A stretch of DNA of 45,376 nt, from positions 1-45,376 of the forward strand of contig JAABRU010000042.1 of assembly GCA_011390755.1 (NCBI GenBank), given 5' to 3'. The DNA comes from Desulfobacteraceae bacterium (GTDB lineage: Bacteria; Desulfobacterota; Desulfobacteria; Desulfobacterales; Desulfococcaceae). Both the position numbers and the translations under genes were made by a program. Positions 17,698-26,456 of the stretch are shown piece by piece (position 1 is the stretch's first letter; each line of letters starts with the position of its first letter). The notes below the pieces were generated by a model. The model saw only the letters and a list, made by a program, of their open reading frames with translations. It did no database searches and was not told the origin of the DNA.

Positions 17698-17719
17698 TAA
17701 CAACGATGGAGATTGATGA

Positions 17720-18466
17720 ATGGAAAATACCCCGGAAGAATATGAAGTGATCCCTCTTTCAGCCGATGACAGTTTCAGTTTTTCCTGTACACCGTCCGTA
17801 TCCTGTTTTAATGAATGCTGCCGGGATATCAGCCAGTTTCTGACACCTTATGACATTCTCTGCCTGAAAAATCATCTGAAACTGGGTTCTGCTGAATTTC
17901 TGGAAAAATACTGCACACAGCACACCGGCCCGGAAACCGGACTGCCGGTTGTCATTTTACGCCTTGATCCCAATGAGGATATGAAATGCCCCTTTGTCGG
18001 GCCGGAGGGTTGCCGGGTGTATGAAAACCGTCCTTCCTCCTGCCGGACCTATCCCCTGGCCCGCCTGGTATCCCGTTCCAGGGAAACCGGACGGATATCA
18101 GAGCAGTATGTGCTTCTGCAGGAAGAACACTGCAAAGGACACATGGAAAATCACAGGCAGACAGTCCGGGAATGGGTTGAACAGGAGGGAATCGCTGTCT
18201 GCAATGAAATGAATGATCTGATGGTGGAAATTATTGCTTTGAAAAACAGTCTGCATCCGGCCCCCCTGGATTTTAGGGAAAGGCATATTTTCCATACGGC
18301 CCTTTATGATCTGGATAATTTCCGGACGCAGGTTTTTCAGAACCGTCTCCTGGAAAAGTCGGATGTCACTCCGGAAGAACTGCGGGCAGCGGAAAGCGAT
18401 GATACTGCCCTGCTGAAACTGGGCATCCGCTGGGTAAAATATGCAATTTTCGGGGGGCGGACGTAG
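17720..18466 (+). CDS. YkgJ-type cysteine-cluster protein (UPF0153 family)
   Basis: 248 residues. Conserved cysteines of this zinc- or iron-chelating family are seen: FSCTPSVSCFNECCRDISQF (residues about 21-40), CPFVGPEGCRVYENRPSSCRTYP near 90-112, and EEHCKGH near 135. The RPSSCRTYPLA motif is diagnostic. The molecular role of the family is not established; metal binding is supported by the cysteines. The C-terminal ~100 residues are helical and specific to longer versions. GGAG lies upstream of the ATG. The gene stands alone between repeats. Confidence 0.8.
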   Translation: MENTPEEYEVIPLSADDSFSFSCTPSVSCFNECCRDISQFLTPYDILCLKNHLKLGSAEFLEKYCTQHTGPETGLPVVILRLDPNEDMKCPFVGPEGCRVYENRPSSCRTYPLARLVSRSRETGRISEQYVLLQEEHCKGHMENHRQTVREWVEQEGIAVCNEMNDLMVEIIALKNSLHPAPLDFRERHIFHTALYDLDNFRTQVFQNRLLEKSDVTPEELRAAESDDTALLKLGIRWVKYAIFGGRT

Positions 18467-18745
18467 ATGATTTCCGGAAAAGATGATACCGGAGGAGTGC
18501 CGAACTGAAAGTCCGGCAGTGTCCGGCGGATGACAGACCCGCTCACAGTCTTTCCGTCTGTGATTCCTTCAGATTCGGTACATTCATACTGGCTATACTT
18601 TTGCACTTTTTCATAAGTTACTGATTATATTGTAATTAAAAAATTGACCTCAATTTTTCTGTATCAATAATTTCAGTAGGTTATCATCTAAAATCAGCTT
18701 ATAATTCAAAAAGTGCAAAAGTATAGATATTCGGAAATCGCCTTA
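18467..18745. repeat. 'ATTTCCGG' family repeat, interrupted by a nested element
   Basis: The outer parts (GATTTCCGGAAAAGATGATACC at the left, ATTCGGAAATCGCCTTAA at the right, and the GTACATTCAT block) match the intact copy at 3044-3182. The copy is split near 18588 by the element at 18593-18726. It fills most of the gap between the ykgJ-like and SDR genes. Confidence 0.65.
18593..18726. mobile_element. 134-bp MITE-like element with perfect 19-bp inverted ends
   Basis: CTATACTTTTGCACTTTTT and AAAAAGTGCAAAAGTATAG are exact inverses. The AT-rich interior has no coding frame. It sits inside the older repeat. ATA occurs on both sides and could be the target duplication, though the left flank has a few extra bases. 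Confidence 0.75.
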
Positions 18746-18809
18746 ATTCTTTCCTGAGCCGAAAAAAAGTACTCCGAATGACAGATTTACAGGTGATAAT
18801 CTTATCATT

Positions 18810-19625
18810 ATGAAACACAAAGGCAAAGTTGCACTGGTCCCCGGTGCCATCAAAGGGATTGGCAGAGAGATCGGGCTGGCACTGGCAGATGAGGGAATGC
18901 GCCTGGCACTGAATTATTTTGACTGGGAAGAAAGCCTGGATGAAATGAAACAGGCCTTTGCAGACACCGGGGCAGAGCATATCATCCTGCGGACAGACCT
19001 GCGGGACACTGAGGCCGTCCCCGGGCTGATCCGTCAGATTACGGAGCGGTTCGGCAGACTGGATATTCTCATCAATAATATAGAGCGGGGTGGCTGGCCC
19101 GCGGTTCACGGTCCTTATACCCGGCAGCAGTGGGATTTGGAGCAGGAAACCACCCTGCGGGCAAAACAGTGGCTTTTTGAGGCCGCACTGCCCCATTTAA
19201 AAGCATCCGGTGAGGGATCTGTTATCAATTTTTCTTCTGTTGCCGGGATATGCGGACGCAGCGGCCCGGCTTCCCATATCTTCAACGAGGGATATGCCGC
19301 AGCCAACCGGGGCATTTCCCTGCTGACTGAAACCTGGGCAAGACTGGGCGCGCCCGAAGTGCGGGTCAATGAAATTATGCTGGGATTTTTTGAAACCCGT
19401 CATGCGGAAAAGACCAGAGGCTGGGGGCTGCTCAGTGAAGAACAGAAGCAGGCACTGCTTGACCATATTCTTCTGCAAAGAACCGGCAGGACAGCAGACG
19501 CGGTAAAAGCCGTCCGCTTTCTCCTGCATGATGCGCCGTATATGACCGGGGCTGTGCTGCGCCTTGACGGGGGCTATATACTCGGAGGGGAAAAAATCGC
19601 GCCCATGCCGGAAGGTGTGGTATAA
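18810..19625 (+). CDS. Short-chain dehydrogenase/reductase (SDR) protein lacking the catalytic lysine
   Basis: 271 residues. Rossmann fold: nucleotide-binding PGAIKGIGREIG at residues 11-22 (GxxxGxG kept), D63 after beta-3, NNIERGG at 89-95 instead of NNAG, the catalytic-serine strand INFSSVAG at 139-146, and the C-terminal TGAVLRLDGGY typical of classical SDRs. The YxxxK motif reads YAAAN (Y162, N166), so the usual lysine is absent, and a few extra residues separate the serine from the tyrosine. Activity is therefore uncertain; a non-catalytic or altered enzyme is possible. No substrate can be assigned. The ribosome site is weak. Confidence 0.8.
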   Translation: MKHKGKVALVPGAIKGIGREIGLALADEGMRLALNYFDWEESLDEMKQAFADTGAEHIILRTDLRDTEAVPGLIRQITERFGRLDILINNIERGGWPAVHGPYTRQQWDLEQETTLRAKQWLFEAALPHLKASGEGSVINFSSVAGICGRSGPASHIFNEGYAAANRGISLLTETWARLGAPEVRVNEIMLGFFETRHAEKTRGWGLLSEEQKQALLDHILLQRTGRTADAVKAVRFLLHDAPYMTGAVLRLDGGYILGGEKIAPMPEGVV

Positions 19626-19699
19626 TATCCGGCAGAAATGATTCAGGGCCTTTTTTGCCGGACTGCTGCTTCACCGCCGCCCTGATCAGGGATTCGGCA

Positions 19700-19818
19700 A
19701 AGAATAAGGCACTCAGCAAAAAATAACTCCCCCGTTTCATCTGATCAGGGGACGGAATGCACAGTTTCTGTTTATCCGCAGGATATTTCCGGAGGATTTA
19801 TTTCTTACCGGGGCCCTA
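19700..19818. repeat. Divergent copy of the TTAGGGAC..AATTCCCCC repeat
   Basis: CAAAAAATAACTCCCCCGTTTC, ACAGTTTCTG and GGATTTATTTCTTACCGGGG correspond in order to blocks of the copies at 17328 and 30638. It lies in the 19626-20038 gap, which holds no gene. Confidence 0.4.
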
Positions 19819-19908
19819 AACCCTCTGCATCCGGCTGACAGAAAAATGCTGCCAGCCGTTTATTCTCTGCGGCCGGGATTCACCGGGGGAATTATCTTTT
19901 TCCGGGTC

Positions 19909-20043
19909 TCTTATACCCGCATTTCGCCAGTTTTTGTAACAGGTTGAAAATTAAACTGAATTTTTCAAGTTTTTTTACATGCCCAAAGAATCGGATTCAG
20001 TAAATTCAGATTGTTGAGCGTAAAGAGCAAAATGCGGGTTATA
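19909..20043. mobile_element. Possible small element with ATACCCGCATTT inverted ends, overlapping the cdsA stop
   Basis: TTATACCCGCATTTCGC at 19911-19927 pairs imperfectly with GCAAAATGCGGGTTATAC at about 20027-20044. The right arm covers the stop codon of cdsA, so the last codons of that gene may be supplied by the element. Only one copy is visible. Confidence 0.4.
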
Positions 20044-20851
20044 CCCAGAGGATATATTTTTTAAAGAAAAAAGCAATCGGCAGGGCAAAGAGCAGCGCGT
20101 CAATCCTGTCCAGAATCCCGCCGTGTCCCGGCAGAATTACACCCGAATCTTTCACACCGGCCACCCGTTTAAACTGGGATTCAAACAGATCCCCAACCTG
20201 CCCGGCAATTCCCAGGCAGAGAAAGAAAATAATGCAGCTTCCCCAGGGAATACCCGATAAAAAGAAGATTTTAATGACGGCTCCCACGGCAACATTGGCA
20301 AACAGCCCGCCTGCGGAACCTTCCAGGGTTTTCCCCGGACTCACAGAAGGGCAGAGTTTGTGTTTTCCCCAGTAAGTTCCTGCATAAAACGCGCCGATAT
20401 CCCCGGCAAAAATCAGCGCCAGCAGCATAAAAAACCAGAGCATTCCGTTGCTTCCGCTGCGGATGAGGATGGCAAATGAAAGGAATACCGGAATGTACAC
20501 ATATCCCTGGACGGCCGCGGCCGCTTTGGACAGAACCGCGGGATTCTCTTTAAAACGGGTCAGGGAATAGAAAGCGCAGATGATAAAATAAAAGGCGGCA
20601 ATGCAGAGAATGATTTCTCCGGTGAATGTATGTACAGCCAGAATCGTCAGCATACCGCTGAGCATACTGAACAGGGGCAGGAATGCCAGCAGACCTTTTG
20701 TCTGTCCCCCCTCCAAAATCCGGAAGTATTCGCCAAGACTCAGCAGACAGACAAGGGCAATAAAAACAGCAAAAGCTGTGCCGCCTTTATAAATCAGAAA
20801 AATCAGAAAAGGAAGGGCCGTCAGACCGGTGATCCATCGTTGTAAATGCAT
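20039..20851 (-). CDS. cdsA: Phosphatidate cytidylyltransferase
   Basis: 270 residues with about seven to eight membrane helices. The family signature is intact near residues 225-249: SQFKRVAGVKDSG followed by ILPGHGGILDR. It makes CDP-diacylglycerol from phosphatidic acid and CTP at the inner membrane, the branch point to phosphatidylethanolamine and phosphatidylglycerol. It sits downstream of uppS in the usual rpsB-to-cdsA order but after a 618-base repeat-filled gap, so it may have its own promoter. The dxr and rseP genes that often follow cdsA are not here. Confidence 0.93.
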   Translation of the reverse strand: MHLQRWITGLTALPFLIFLIYKGGTAFAVFIALVCLLSLGEYFRILEGGQTKGLLAFLPLFSMLSGMLTILAVHTFTGEIILCIAAFYFIICAFYSLTRFKENPAVLSKAAAAVQGYVYIPVFLSFAILIRSGSNGMLWFFMLLALIFAGDIGAFYAGTYWGKHKLCPSVSPGKTLEGSAGGLFANVAVGAVIKIFFLSGIPWGSCIIFFLCLGIAGQVGDLFESQFKRVAGVKDSGVILPGHGGILDRIDALLFALPIAFFFKKYILWV

Positions 20852-21469
20852 TATATTTCCCGGTGATAAAATGCTGTTTCCTTAGGCAAAATAATTGTCT
20901 CCCCCGGTGGGAGGCAGTACTCCCCGCCCTAAGGTTTTTTTTCCCCTTAGCAGCAATGCTGCTGACCGAAGTCGCTGGGGCGTATGCAATATGCCTGTAA
21001 TGTAACATCCCCTTTGAGAAAAAATCCGAACTGAAAAACTGCACCGCAGATTTACACGGTCAAACCGGATTCCGTCATCCCAATATTGACGCACTGTACA
21101 GGATAAAAAAACAACATACTGATTATTATTAAAATCAGCCACGAATGACACGAATCTGCACGAATCGCGCAAACCGTAGTTCGTGTAATTCGTGGCTGCC
21201 GGCCTGCTTGTTGGGTTATGTAAGCCAGGCGGCACAAACCGTAATTCGTGAAATCTGTGTAATTCGTGGCTGCAATATTATATCTTCCGCGTAATGGCAC
21301 AGATTAGCTGTTTGATATTAAACATTTTTTAAAATCGTAAATACATTTTGTCCTGTACAGTGATACTGACGGAACACTGTTCATATACGGATGGTATATT
21401 AACAGCGATTTTCAGAAATCTGTCTCTCAGGGGTCATCAGCGCTGACAGGGCAGCATGCCCTGTCAGCA
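20852..21469. other. Repeat-filled gap between uppS and cdsA
   Basis: No gene is credible. It contains a CCTTAGG/CTAAGG hairpin region (20875-20960) related to the 17.2-17.5 kb repeats, and an element bounded by ACTGTACAGGATAAAA (21093-21108) and the inverted TTTTGTCCTGTACAGT (21346-21361). Inside that element, units of CACGAAT and AATTCGTGGCTGC are repeated several times (21137-21275). Confidence 0.55.
21093..21361. mobile_element. ~270-bp element with ACTGTACAGGA inverted ends and internal CGTGGCTGC repeats
   Basis: 15 of 16 end bases are inverted-complementary. Two internal blocks, GCAAACCGTAGTTCGTG and ACAAACCGTAATTCGTG, each lead into TAATTCGTGGCTGC. No open frame spans it. It may be a MITE that captured, or was invaded by, a common intergenic repeat. 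Confidence 0.5.
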
Positions 21470-22261
21470 TTATTCGGAAGACTGCGGCACTTTCCCGAAT
21501 CTGCGTTCCCGCTTTTGATATTCTTTGATAATGCGGATAAGTTCTTCCCCGGAAAAATCCGGCCACAGGGTATCTGTAACATAAATCTCGGAATAAGCAA
21601 TCTGCCATAAAAGAAAATTGCTGATACGCATTTCCCCGCTGCTGCGGATCAGTAAATCCGGATCAGGCATTCCCGCGGTAAAGAGATGATCCGATATGAG
21701 TTCTTCGCTGATATCCCCGGGGGAAATCCGCCCTTCTTTGACTTTCCTGGCAATTTCCTGCACCATGCAGCAGATTTCCGACCTGCTGCCGTAACTGAGG
21801 GCAAGGTTGAGAATCATCCCGCTGTTATCCGCGGTCAGGCTTTTGGTTTCCGAAATTGCGGCCTGTACATCTTCCGGCAGTTTGCTGATTTGGCCGATGA
21901 CATGAAAACGGATATTGTTATCTCTCATTTCCTGCTGTTCGGATTTGAGAAATTTCTTCAGAATCAGCATCAGTGCCCTGACTTCCGTTTTGGGGCGCTG
22001 CCAGTTTTCCGTAGAAAAAGCATAAAGGGTCAGCACCCCGATACCCAGTTTACGGCAGGTCCGGACGATTTCCCGCACCACATCGGCCCCCTGTTCATGT
22101 CCGCGGACACGGTTCATCAGCCGTTTCCGTGCCCACCGTCCGTTCCCATCCATAATGACGGCAATGTGTGCCGGAAGCCGGGCGGGGTCAGCCCCCTTTT
22201 TCGCTGCTGCCGAAGTATCAGAATTCAAGGATTTCCTTTTCTTTTTCTTTGCAGATTTCAC
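21470..22261 (-). CDS. uppS: Undecaprenyl diphosphate synthase (cis-prenyltransferase)
   Basis: Up to 263 residues. Conserved IMDGNGRWA (catalytic Asp) near residue 36, FSTENWQRPKTE near 83 and RSSGEMRISNFLLWQ near 207, all diagnostic. It condenses eight isopentenyl units onto farnesyl-PP to build the lipid carrier for peptidoglycan and O-antigen. The frame opens with GTG at 22261, overlapping frr by 44 bases without a clear ribosome site. A TTG at 22228, preceded by AAGGAAA and overlapping frr by 11 bases, is an attractive alternative start. The lysine-rich first residues would then be untranslated. Confidence 0.93.
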   Translation of the reverse strand: MKSAKKKKRKSLNSDTSAAAKKGADPARLPAHIAVIMDGNGRWARKRLMNRVRGHEQGADVVREIVRTCRKLGIGVLTLYAFSTENWQRPKTEVRALMLILKKFLKSEQQEMRDNNIRFHVIGQISKLPEDVQAAISETKSLTADNSGMILNLALSYGSRSEICCMVQEIARKVKEGRISPGDISEELISDHLFTAGMPDPDLLIRSSGEMRISNFLLWQIAYSEIYVTDTLWPDFSGEELIRIIKEYQKRERRFGKVPQSSE

Positions 22262-22775
22262 TGACGCGGTTTATGAAATCATCTGTGATTTTCTGTACTT
22301 CATCCTGGGCTTTGAAAGCGTTGTCTTCCGCAATATCTCCGTCTTTTTTAAACCCCTTAATCAGTTCATTGGTGTCCCGGCGGATATTCCGGATGGCAAT
22401 TTTGCAGTCTTCCCCCATTTTGCTGACCAGTTTCACCAGTTCTTTACGGCGGTCTTCTGTCAGGGGCGGAATATTGATGCGTATGAGTTTTCCGTCGTTG
22501 GTCGGGGTCAGTCCCAGGCTGGTTTTCAATATGGCCTTTTCAATATCCTTAATCACCGAAACATCCCAGGGCTGAATGGCAATCTGTCTGCTTTCGGGAA
22601 CCGAGAGAGAGGCCATCTGGTTTAAGGGTGTGGGGGTTCCGTAATAGTCCACCCTTACCCCGTCCAGCAGTGCCAGAGAGGCCCTTCCGGTTCGGACCCG
22701 TTTCAGTTCTTTTTCCAGGGATGCAAGAGATTTCTCCATCCGCTCGCGGGTTTCTTCAAAAGTTTCCTGAATCAT
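22218..22775 (-). CDS. frr: Ribosome recycling factor
   Basis: 185 residues, standard length. It shows ERMEKSLASLEKELKRVRTGRAS at the N-terminus, PLNQMASLSVPESR in the middle and the C-terminal helix RNIRRDTNELIKGF. With EF-G it splits terminated ribosomes. AGGGATATATT lies before the ATG. It is between pyrH and uppS in the canonical cluster, and its 3' end overlaps the start of uppS, which suggests translational coupling. Confidence 0.96.
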   Translation of the reverse strand: MIQETFEETRERMEKSLASLEKELKRVRTGRASLALLDGVRVDYYGTPTPLNQMASLSVPESRQIAIQPWDVSVIKDIEKAILKTSLGLTPTNDGKLIRINIPPLTEDRRKELVKLVSKMGEDCKIAIRNIRRDTNELIKGFKKDGDIAEDNAFKAQDEVQKITDDFINRVSEICKEKEKEILEF

Positions 22776-22849
22776 AATATATCCCTTTCCATACTGTTCT
22801 TATTCGGCGGTCTGTAAAATGAGTTCTGAAAACCGGAATAAAATCCGTT

Positions 22850-23566
22850 TCAGTTACTGATCAGGGACCCGACAGTTTCTCCGCAGGCCACTTCCCGCAT
22901 ACCTCCGGCTTCGTTCAGATCAAAAACCATCAGCGGCAGGTTATTGTCCATTGCCAGGGAAATCGCGGTCATATCCATTACACGGAGCTGACGTTCCAGT
23001 ACTTCCATATATTTTATATTCGGGATAAATTCCGCATCTTTGTTGCTCACGGGATCTTCGCTGTAAAGCCCTTTCACTTTTGTGGCCTTCAGCAGAATTT
23101 CCGCGTGGATTTCCTGGCCCCGGAGAACAGCGGCCGTATCCGTTGTAAAATAGGGGTTTCCGGTACCGGCGGCAAATATCACCACCCGGCCCTTTTCCAG
23201 ATGCCGCACAGCCCGGCGCAGAATATAGGGTTCGGCCACTTCATGCATGGAAATGGCCGTCTGCACACGGGTCTGCACACCGCTTTTCTCCAGGGCATCC
23301 TGCAGGGCAAGGCTGTTAATCACTGTTGCCAGCATTCCCATATGATCGGCCGATGCCCGGTCCATTCCGAAAGAACTGGCGGCAATCCCGCGGAAAATAT
23401 TCCCGCCGCCGACCACAACAGCCAGCTGGACCCCCAGTTCGGCCACAGAGCGGATTTCCCCGGCCACATATTTAATGGTATCCGGGGAAATACCGAAGCC
23501 CTGATCCCCCATCAGGGCCTCTCCGCTCAGTTTTAACAGCATTCTTCTGTATTTGGGTACAGGCAA
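22850..23566 (-). CDS. pyrH: UMP kinase
   Basis: 238 residues, full length. It has [11 protein letters not shown] at the N-terminus, [10 protein letters not shown] near residue 50 and the conserved [15 protein letters not shown] near 133. It phosphorylates UMP to UDP in the cytoplasm and is usually allosterically controlled by GTP and UTP. The start is a TTG at 23566 with GGGAG 7-8 bases upstream inside the end of tsf. That gives an N-terminus of normal length, whereas the next ATG would cut into the fold. Only 2 bases separate it from tsf. Confidence 0.95.
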   Translation of the reverse strand: MPVPKYRRMLLKLSGEALMGDQGFGISPDTIKYVAGEIRSVAELGVQLAVVVGGGNIFRGIAASSFGMDRASADHMGMLATVINSLALQDALEKSGVQTRVQTAISMHEVAEPYILRRAVRHLEKGRVVIFAAGTGNPYFTTDTAAVLRGQEIHAEILLKATKVKGLYSEDPVSNKDAEFIPNIKYMEVLERQLRVMDMTAISLAMDNNLPLMVFDLNEAGGMREVACGETVGSLISN

Positions 23567-23568
23567 AA

Positions 23569-24165
23569 TCAGTCTCCCAGTTGGAAGCGGGCAAAACGTT
23601 TAATGGAGATATTCTCTCCGGTTTTTCCAATCACTTCGTTCAGATAATCTGTGATGCTCATATCCGGATTTTTGACATAGGACTGGTTCAGCAGGCAGGA
23701 TTCTTTGATAAATTTATCCAGTTTGCCCTGAATAATTTTATCCACTATATTTTCAGGTTTGCCGGATTCCAGTGCCTGTGCTTTGTAGATTTCTCTTTCG
23801 CGGCTGATGACATCTTCCGGAACATCCTCCGGTGCAACACCCGCCGGACCGGTAGCCGCGATGTGCATGGCGATATTCCGGACAAATTCCTTAAAATCAT
23901 CTGTTTTTGCCACAAAATCGGTTTCACAGTTCACTTCAACCAGTACGCCGATTTTACCACCCATATGGATATAAGACTCAATCAGCCCCTGACTGGTGGC
24001 TCTGCCGGAGCGTTTCTGCGCGGTAGCCAGACCTTTTTTTCTTAAAAAATCAATTGCTTTTTCCAGGTCGGCTCCGCATTCCGCAAGTGCCTCTTTACAA
24101 TCCATCATCCCGGCTCCGGTTTTTTCCCGAAGCTCTTTCACCATTGCTGCTGTGACTGCTGCCAT
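23569..24165 (-). CDS. tsf: Translation elongation factor Ts
   Basis: 198 residues, the short bacterial form with one core subdomain. The signature [16 protein letters not shown] at about 12-27 and [14 protein letters not shown] near 76 are intact. It exchanges GDP for GTP on EF-Tu. AGGGAGAAATATAAA precedes the ATG. It follows rpsB by 17 bases and nearly abuts pyrH, so these are one transcript. Confidence 0.96.
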   Translation of the reverse strand: MAAVTAAMVKELREKTGAGMMDCKEALAECGADLEKAIDFLRKKGLATAQKRSGRATSQGLIESYIHMGGKIGVLVEVNCETDFVAKTDDFKEFVRNIAMHIAATGPAGVAPEDVPEDVISREREIYKAQALESGKPENIVDKIIQGKLDKFIKESCLLNQSYVKNPDMSITDYLNEVIGKTGENISIKRFARFQLGD

Positions 24166-24182
24166 TTTATATTTCTCCCTGA

Positions 24183-25055
24183 TTATGCTTCTGTATTTTC
24201 TTCTGTTTCACTTTCTTCGGATGTACTCCGTTTGATGATTTCCACAACCGGTCCGTCGGAACCGTCGGAAATAATCTTCCGTTCCCCCGGTTTCAGATCC
24301 GCGCTGGCGGAAGTGATTTCCGATTCCTCTTCTTCCAGATCCTTGTCCGCTTCGGCCTGTTCTCTTTCTTTCAGCTGCTCTTTTCCTTCCGCACAGGCCT
24401 CGGCAACACGGGACGTCAGCAGACGGATCGCCCGGATGGCATCATCATTTCCGGGAATGGGATAGTCAATATCATCCGGATCACAGTTGGTGTCCACCAC
24501 AGCAATAACAGGAATTTTGAGACGCCGGGCCTCACGGACGGCAATGACTTCATTTTTCGGGTCAATGACAAACATGGCTCCCGGCAGACGGGTCATCAGG
24601 CGGATACCGCCCAGGTTGCTGTCCAGTTTTACACGTTCTTTTTCCAGTTTCAGACGCTCTTTTTTGGTATAGAGGTTGATGGTCTCATCCTCGCGCAGCT
24701 CATTGAGATAATTGAGACGGTCAATACTTTTTTTAATGGTCTGGAAATTGGTAAGCATTCCCCCCAGCCAGCGGTTATGCACATAAAACATCCCGCAGCG
24801 GTTTGCTTCTTCATATACCGAATCCCGCGCCTGTTTTTTGGTTCCGACAAAAAGTACGGAACGGCCCGCGGCCACTGTGTCCACAACAAAATTATATGCG
24901 GTTTTGAACATCCGCACCGTTTTTTGCAGATCCACAATATAAATGCCGTTTCTTGCCCCGAAAATATACGGTTTCATTTTCGGATTCCATCTTCGGGTCT
25001 GATGACCGAAGTGAACACCTGCTTCCAGCAGTTCTTTCATTGTAACATGAGCCAT
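24183..25055 (-). CDS. rpsB: 30S ribosomal protein S2 with extended acidic C-terminus
   Basis: 290 residues. The N-terminus [22 protein letters not shown] and the block [20 protein letters not shown] are typical S2 signatures. The usual protein ends near residue 235; here about 50 further residues, rich in Glu, Ser and Thr, follow, and are presumably disordered. It binds the 30S head-body junction. GGGAGAGTATC lies upstream. First gene of rpsB-tsf-pyrH-frr-uppS. Confidence 0.96.
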   Translation of the reverse strand: MAHVTMKELLEAGVHFGHQTRRWNPKMKPYIFGARNGIYIVDLQKTVRMFKTAYNFVVDTVAAGRSVLFVGTKKQARDSVYEEANRCGMFYVHNRWLGGMLTNFQTIKKSIDRLNYLNELREDETINLYTKKERLKLEKERVKLDSNLGGIRLMTRLPGAMFVIDPKNEVIAVREARRLKIPVIAVVDTNCDPDDIDYPIPGNDDAIRAIRLLTSRVAEACAEGKEQLKEREQAEADKDLEEEESEITSASADLKPGERKIISDGSDGPVVEIIKRSTSEESETEENTEA

Positions 25056-25187
25056 TTTACTGATACTCTCCCTTCATTCGGTTTTGTCCGCCGCTTCCGT
25101 CTGCCCCGGATTCCAACTTTTCCGCTACTGCCGGAAAAATCACCCGGTTCCGGGTCCGGAAACGTGTGTCTTTAAAAAAATCGGAGT

Positions 25188-25216
25188 AAATTAACACATT
25201 ATCTCATTTACCGCAA
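25188..25216 (-). promoter_or_regulatory. Tentative sigma-70 promoter of rpsB
   Basis: On the minus strand TTGCGG and TAATTT are 17 bases apart, about 130 bases upstream of rpsB. The -10 match is weak, so this is only a candidate. No S2-type leader RNA was recognised. Confidence 0.25.
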
Positions 25217-25313
25217 GTCATTTTTGATGCTCCCGCATTCAGTCACCGTCCCGGCAGGCGGCAGCACGGGTTATCATTACGAAAAACCCGGAAATCAGTC
25301 TTTCCGATCTCAG

Positions 25314-25521
25314 CAGGACTTAGGCAGATGGATTTTAACTATTTGAATTTATTATATGCCTAAAACTGATGATCTCGTAAAAAATCCGAAAATCAGGTTA
25401 TAATACATATTAACTCTCTGATTTTATTAATAGCGATTTTTGAAATCTGGACTTGTTACCGATTCATCAAAATTGACAGTCAATAAAAACAGCCGATTAT
25501 ATTTCAACTGCGTAAGTCCTA
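25314..25521. mobile_element. TAGGACTTACGCAGTTG element, split by a nested second element
   Basis: The outer sequence matches the 103-bp element at 35313-35415 nearly base for base: AATTTATTATATGCCTAAA before the break, then ATTGACAGTCAATAAAAACA after it, and CAACTGCGTAAGTCCTA at the right end. The left terminal repeat carries a few changes (GGACTTAGGCAGATGG). Between the halves is the element at 25368-25468. Confidence 0.75.
25368..25468. mobile_element. GATGATCTCGTAAAAA element nested inside another element
   Basis: Nearly identical to the copy at 29693-29793: the interiors share TACATATTAACTCTCTGATT and TATTAATAGCGATTTTTGAAA. It interrupts the TAGGACTTACGCAGTTG element downstream of prmC, so it arrived later. 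Confidence 0.75.
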
Positions 25522-25547
25522 CTCAGATTCGGAAAAGGCACCCGCAT

Positions 25548-26456
25548 TTATACAGATTTCTTTTGCATCTGCACAAGCCGGTCTTTTCCGCCGTAATCCT
25601 TTATGCAGGCGATTGCTTCATAACAGCCGCTCTTTTCTGCCAGATACAGCACGGCATCTTTCTGCCCGGAGCCGATTTCCACAAGCAGGCTGCCTTTTTC
25701 ATTCAGATATTCCGGCGCATCCAAAAGAATATTCCGGATCTCATCCAGTCCGTCTTTTCCGCCGTCCAGGGCATGCACCGGTTCATACCGGCAGATTTCC
25801 GGCTGCAGTTTTCCGATTTCCGATGTCGGAATATAGGGCGGATTGGATATAATCAGATCAAATCCGGCCGACCTGTCCTTTCCTGCAAGCGGTGCAAACC
25901 AGCTGCCGCAGAAAAACAGAATCTTCCCCCCGGCTTTGTTGCGGACGGCATTTTTCCGGGCTGTTGTCAGGGCAGCCAAAGACAGATCCGAAGCAAAAAA
26001 GCAGTTTGCGGGCTGTTCGGCCGCCAAAGACACAATCACAGCCCCGGATCCGGTTCCCAGCTCCAGAATCCGGCATATCTTTCCTTCATCCCGCTTTCCG
26101 AGCAGGCCGAGGGCTGTCTCTACCAGGCGTTCGGTTTCCGGCCGCGGAATCAGTACCGATGGATCCACATAAAGTTCCACAGACCAGAAATCTTTCTGCC
26201 CCACAATATATGCCACCGGTTCATGCTGTATCCTGCGCCGGACAACTTTTCTGAATGCCGCCCGTTCCCCGTCCGTCAGGGGCTGGTCATGGCGGAGATA
26301 CAGATCTATCCGGCGCAGATCCAGCACAAAGGCCAGCAGAATTTCTGCCGATGCCCTCGGATTTTCAATATTTCGGGATGCAAACCAGGAAGTTGTCCAC
26401 CGGAGGATTTTACGGATGGTCCAGGGGACTTCCCCCTTTTCCGTCTGTTTCTGCAT
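25548..26456 (-). CDS. prmC: Release-factor glutamine methyltransferase PrmC (HemK)
   Basis: 302 residues. N-terminal helical substrate-binding domain, then a class I methyltransferase fold with [16 protein letters not shown] near residue 130 and the catalytic NPPYIPTSE near 199. It N5-methylates the glutamine of the GGQ motif of release factors 1 and 2. It directly follows prfA and overlaps it by 47 bases, matching its function. The ribosome site is weak, fitting coupled translation from prfA. Confidence 0.94.
   Translation of the reverse strand: MQKQTEKGEVPWTIRKILRWTTSWFASRNIENPRASAEILLAFVLDLRRIDLYLRHDQPLTDGERAAFRKVVRRRIQHEPVAYIVGQKDFWSVELYVDPSVLIPRPETERLVETALGLLGKRDEGKICRILELGTGSGAVIVSLAAEQPANCFFASDLSLAALTTARKNAVRNKAGGKILFFCGSWFAPLAGKDRSAGFDLIISNPPYIPTSEIGKLQPEICRYEPVHALDGGKDGLDEIRNILLDAPEYLNEKGSLLVEIGSGQKDAVLYLAEKSGCYEAIACIKDYGGKDRLVQMQKKSV

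Larger units (their letters stand above)
16393..17719. other. Gene-free 1.3-kb region upstream of aprB
   Basis: The aprBA promoter must lie at the left end, but I could not single out a convincing -35/-10 pair. Bases 16550-17000 are AT-rich with no credible gene; the open frames there lack ribosome sites and family likeness. From about 17090 rightward it is a string of repeats: CCCTCCC/GGGAGGG hairpins, TTAAGGCAACAG units and the two elements listed below. Confidence 0.6.

Noticed and set aside
21137-21275. Tandem CACGAAT / ATTCGTGGCTG units considered as a CRISPR array
   Set aside because: Units are short and irregular, in both orientations, without uniform spacers or cas genes.
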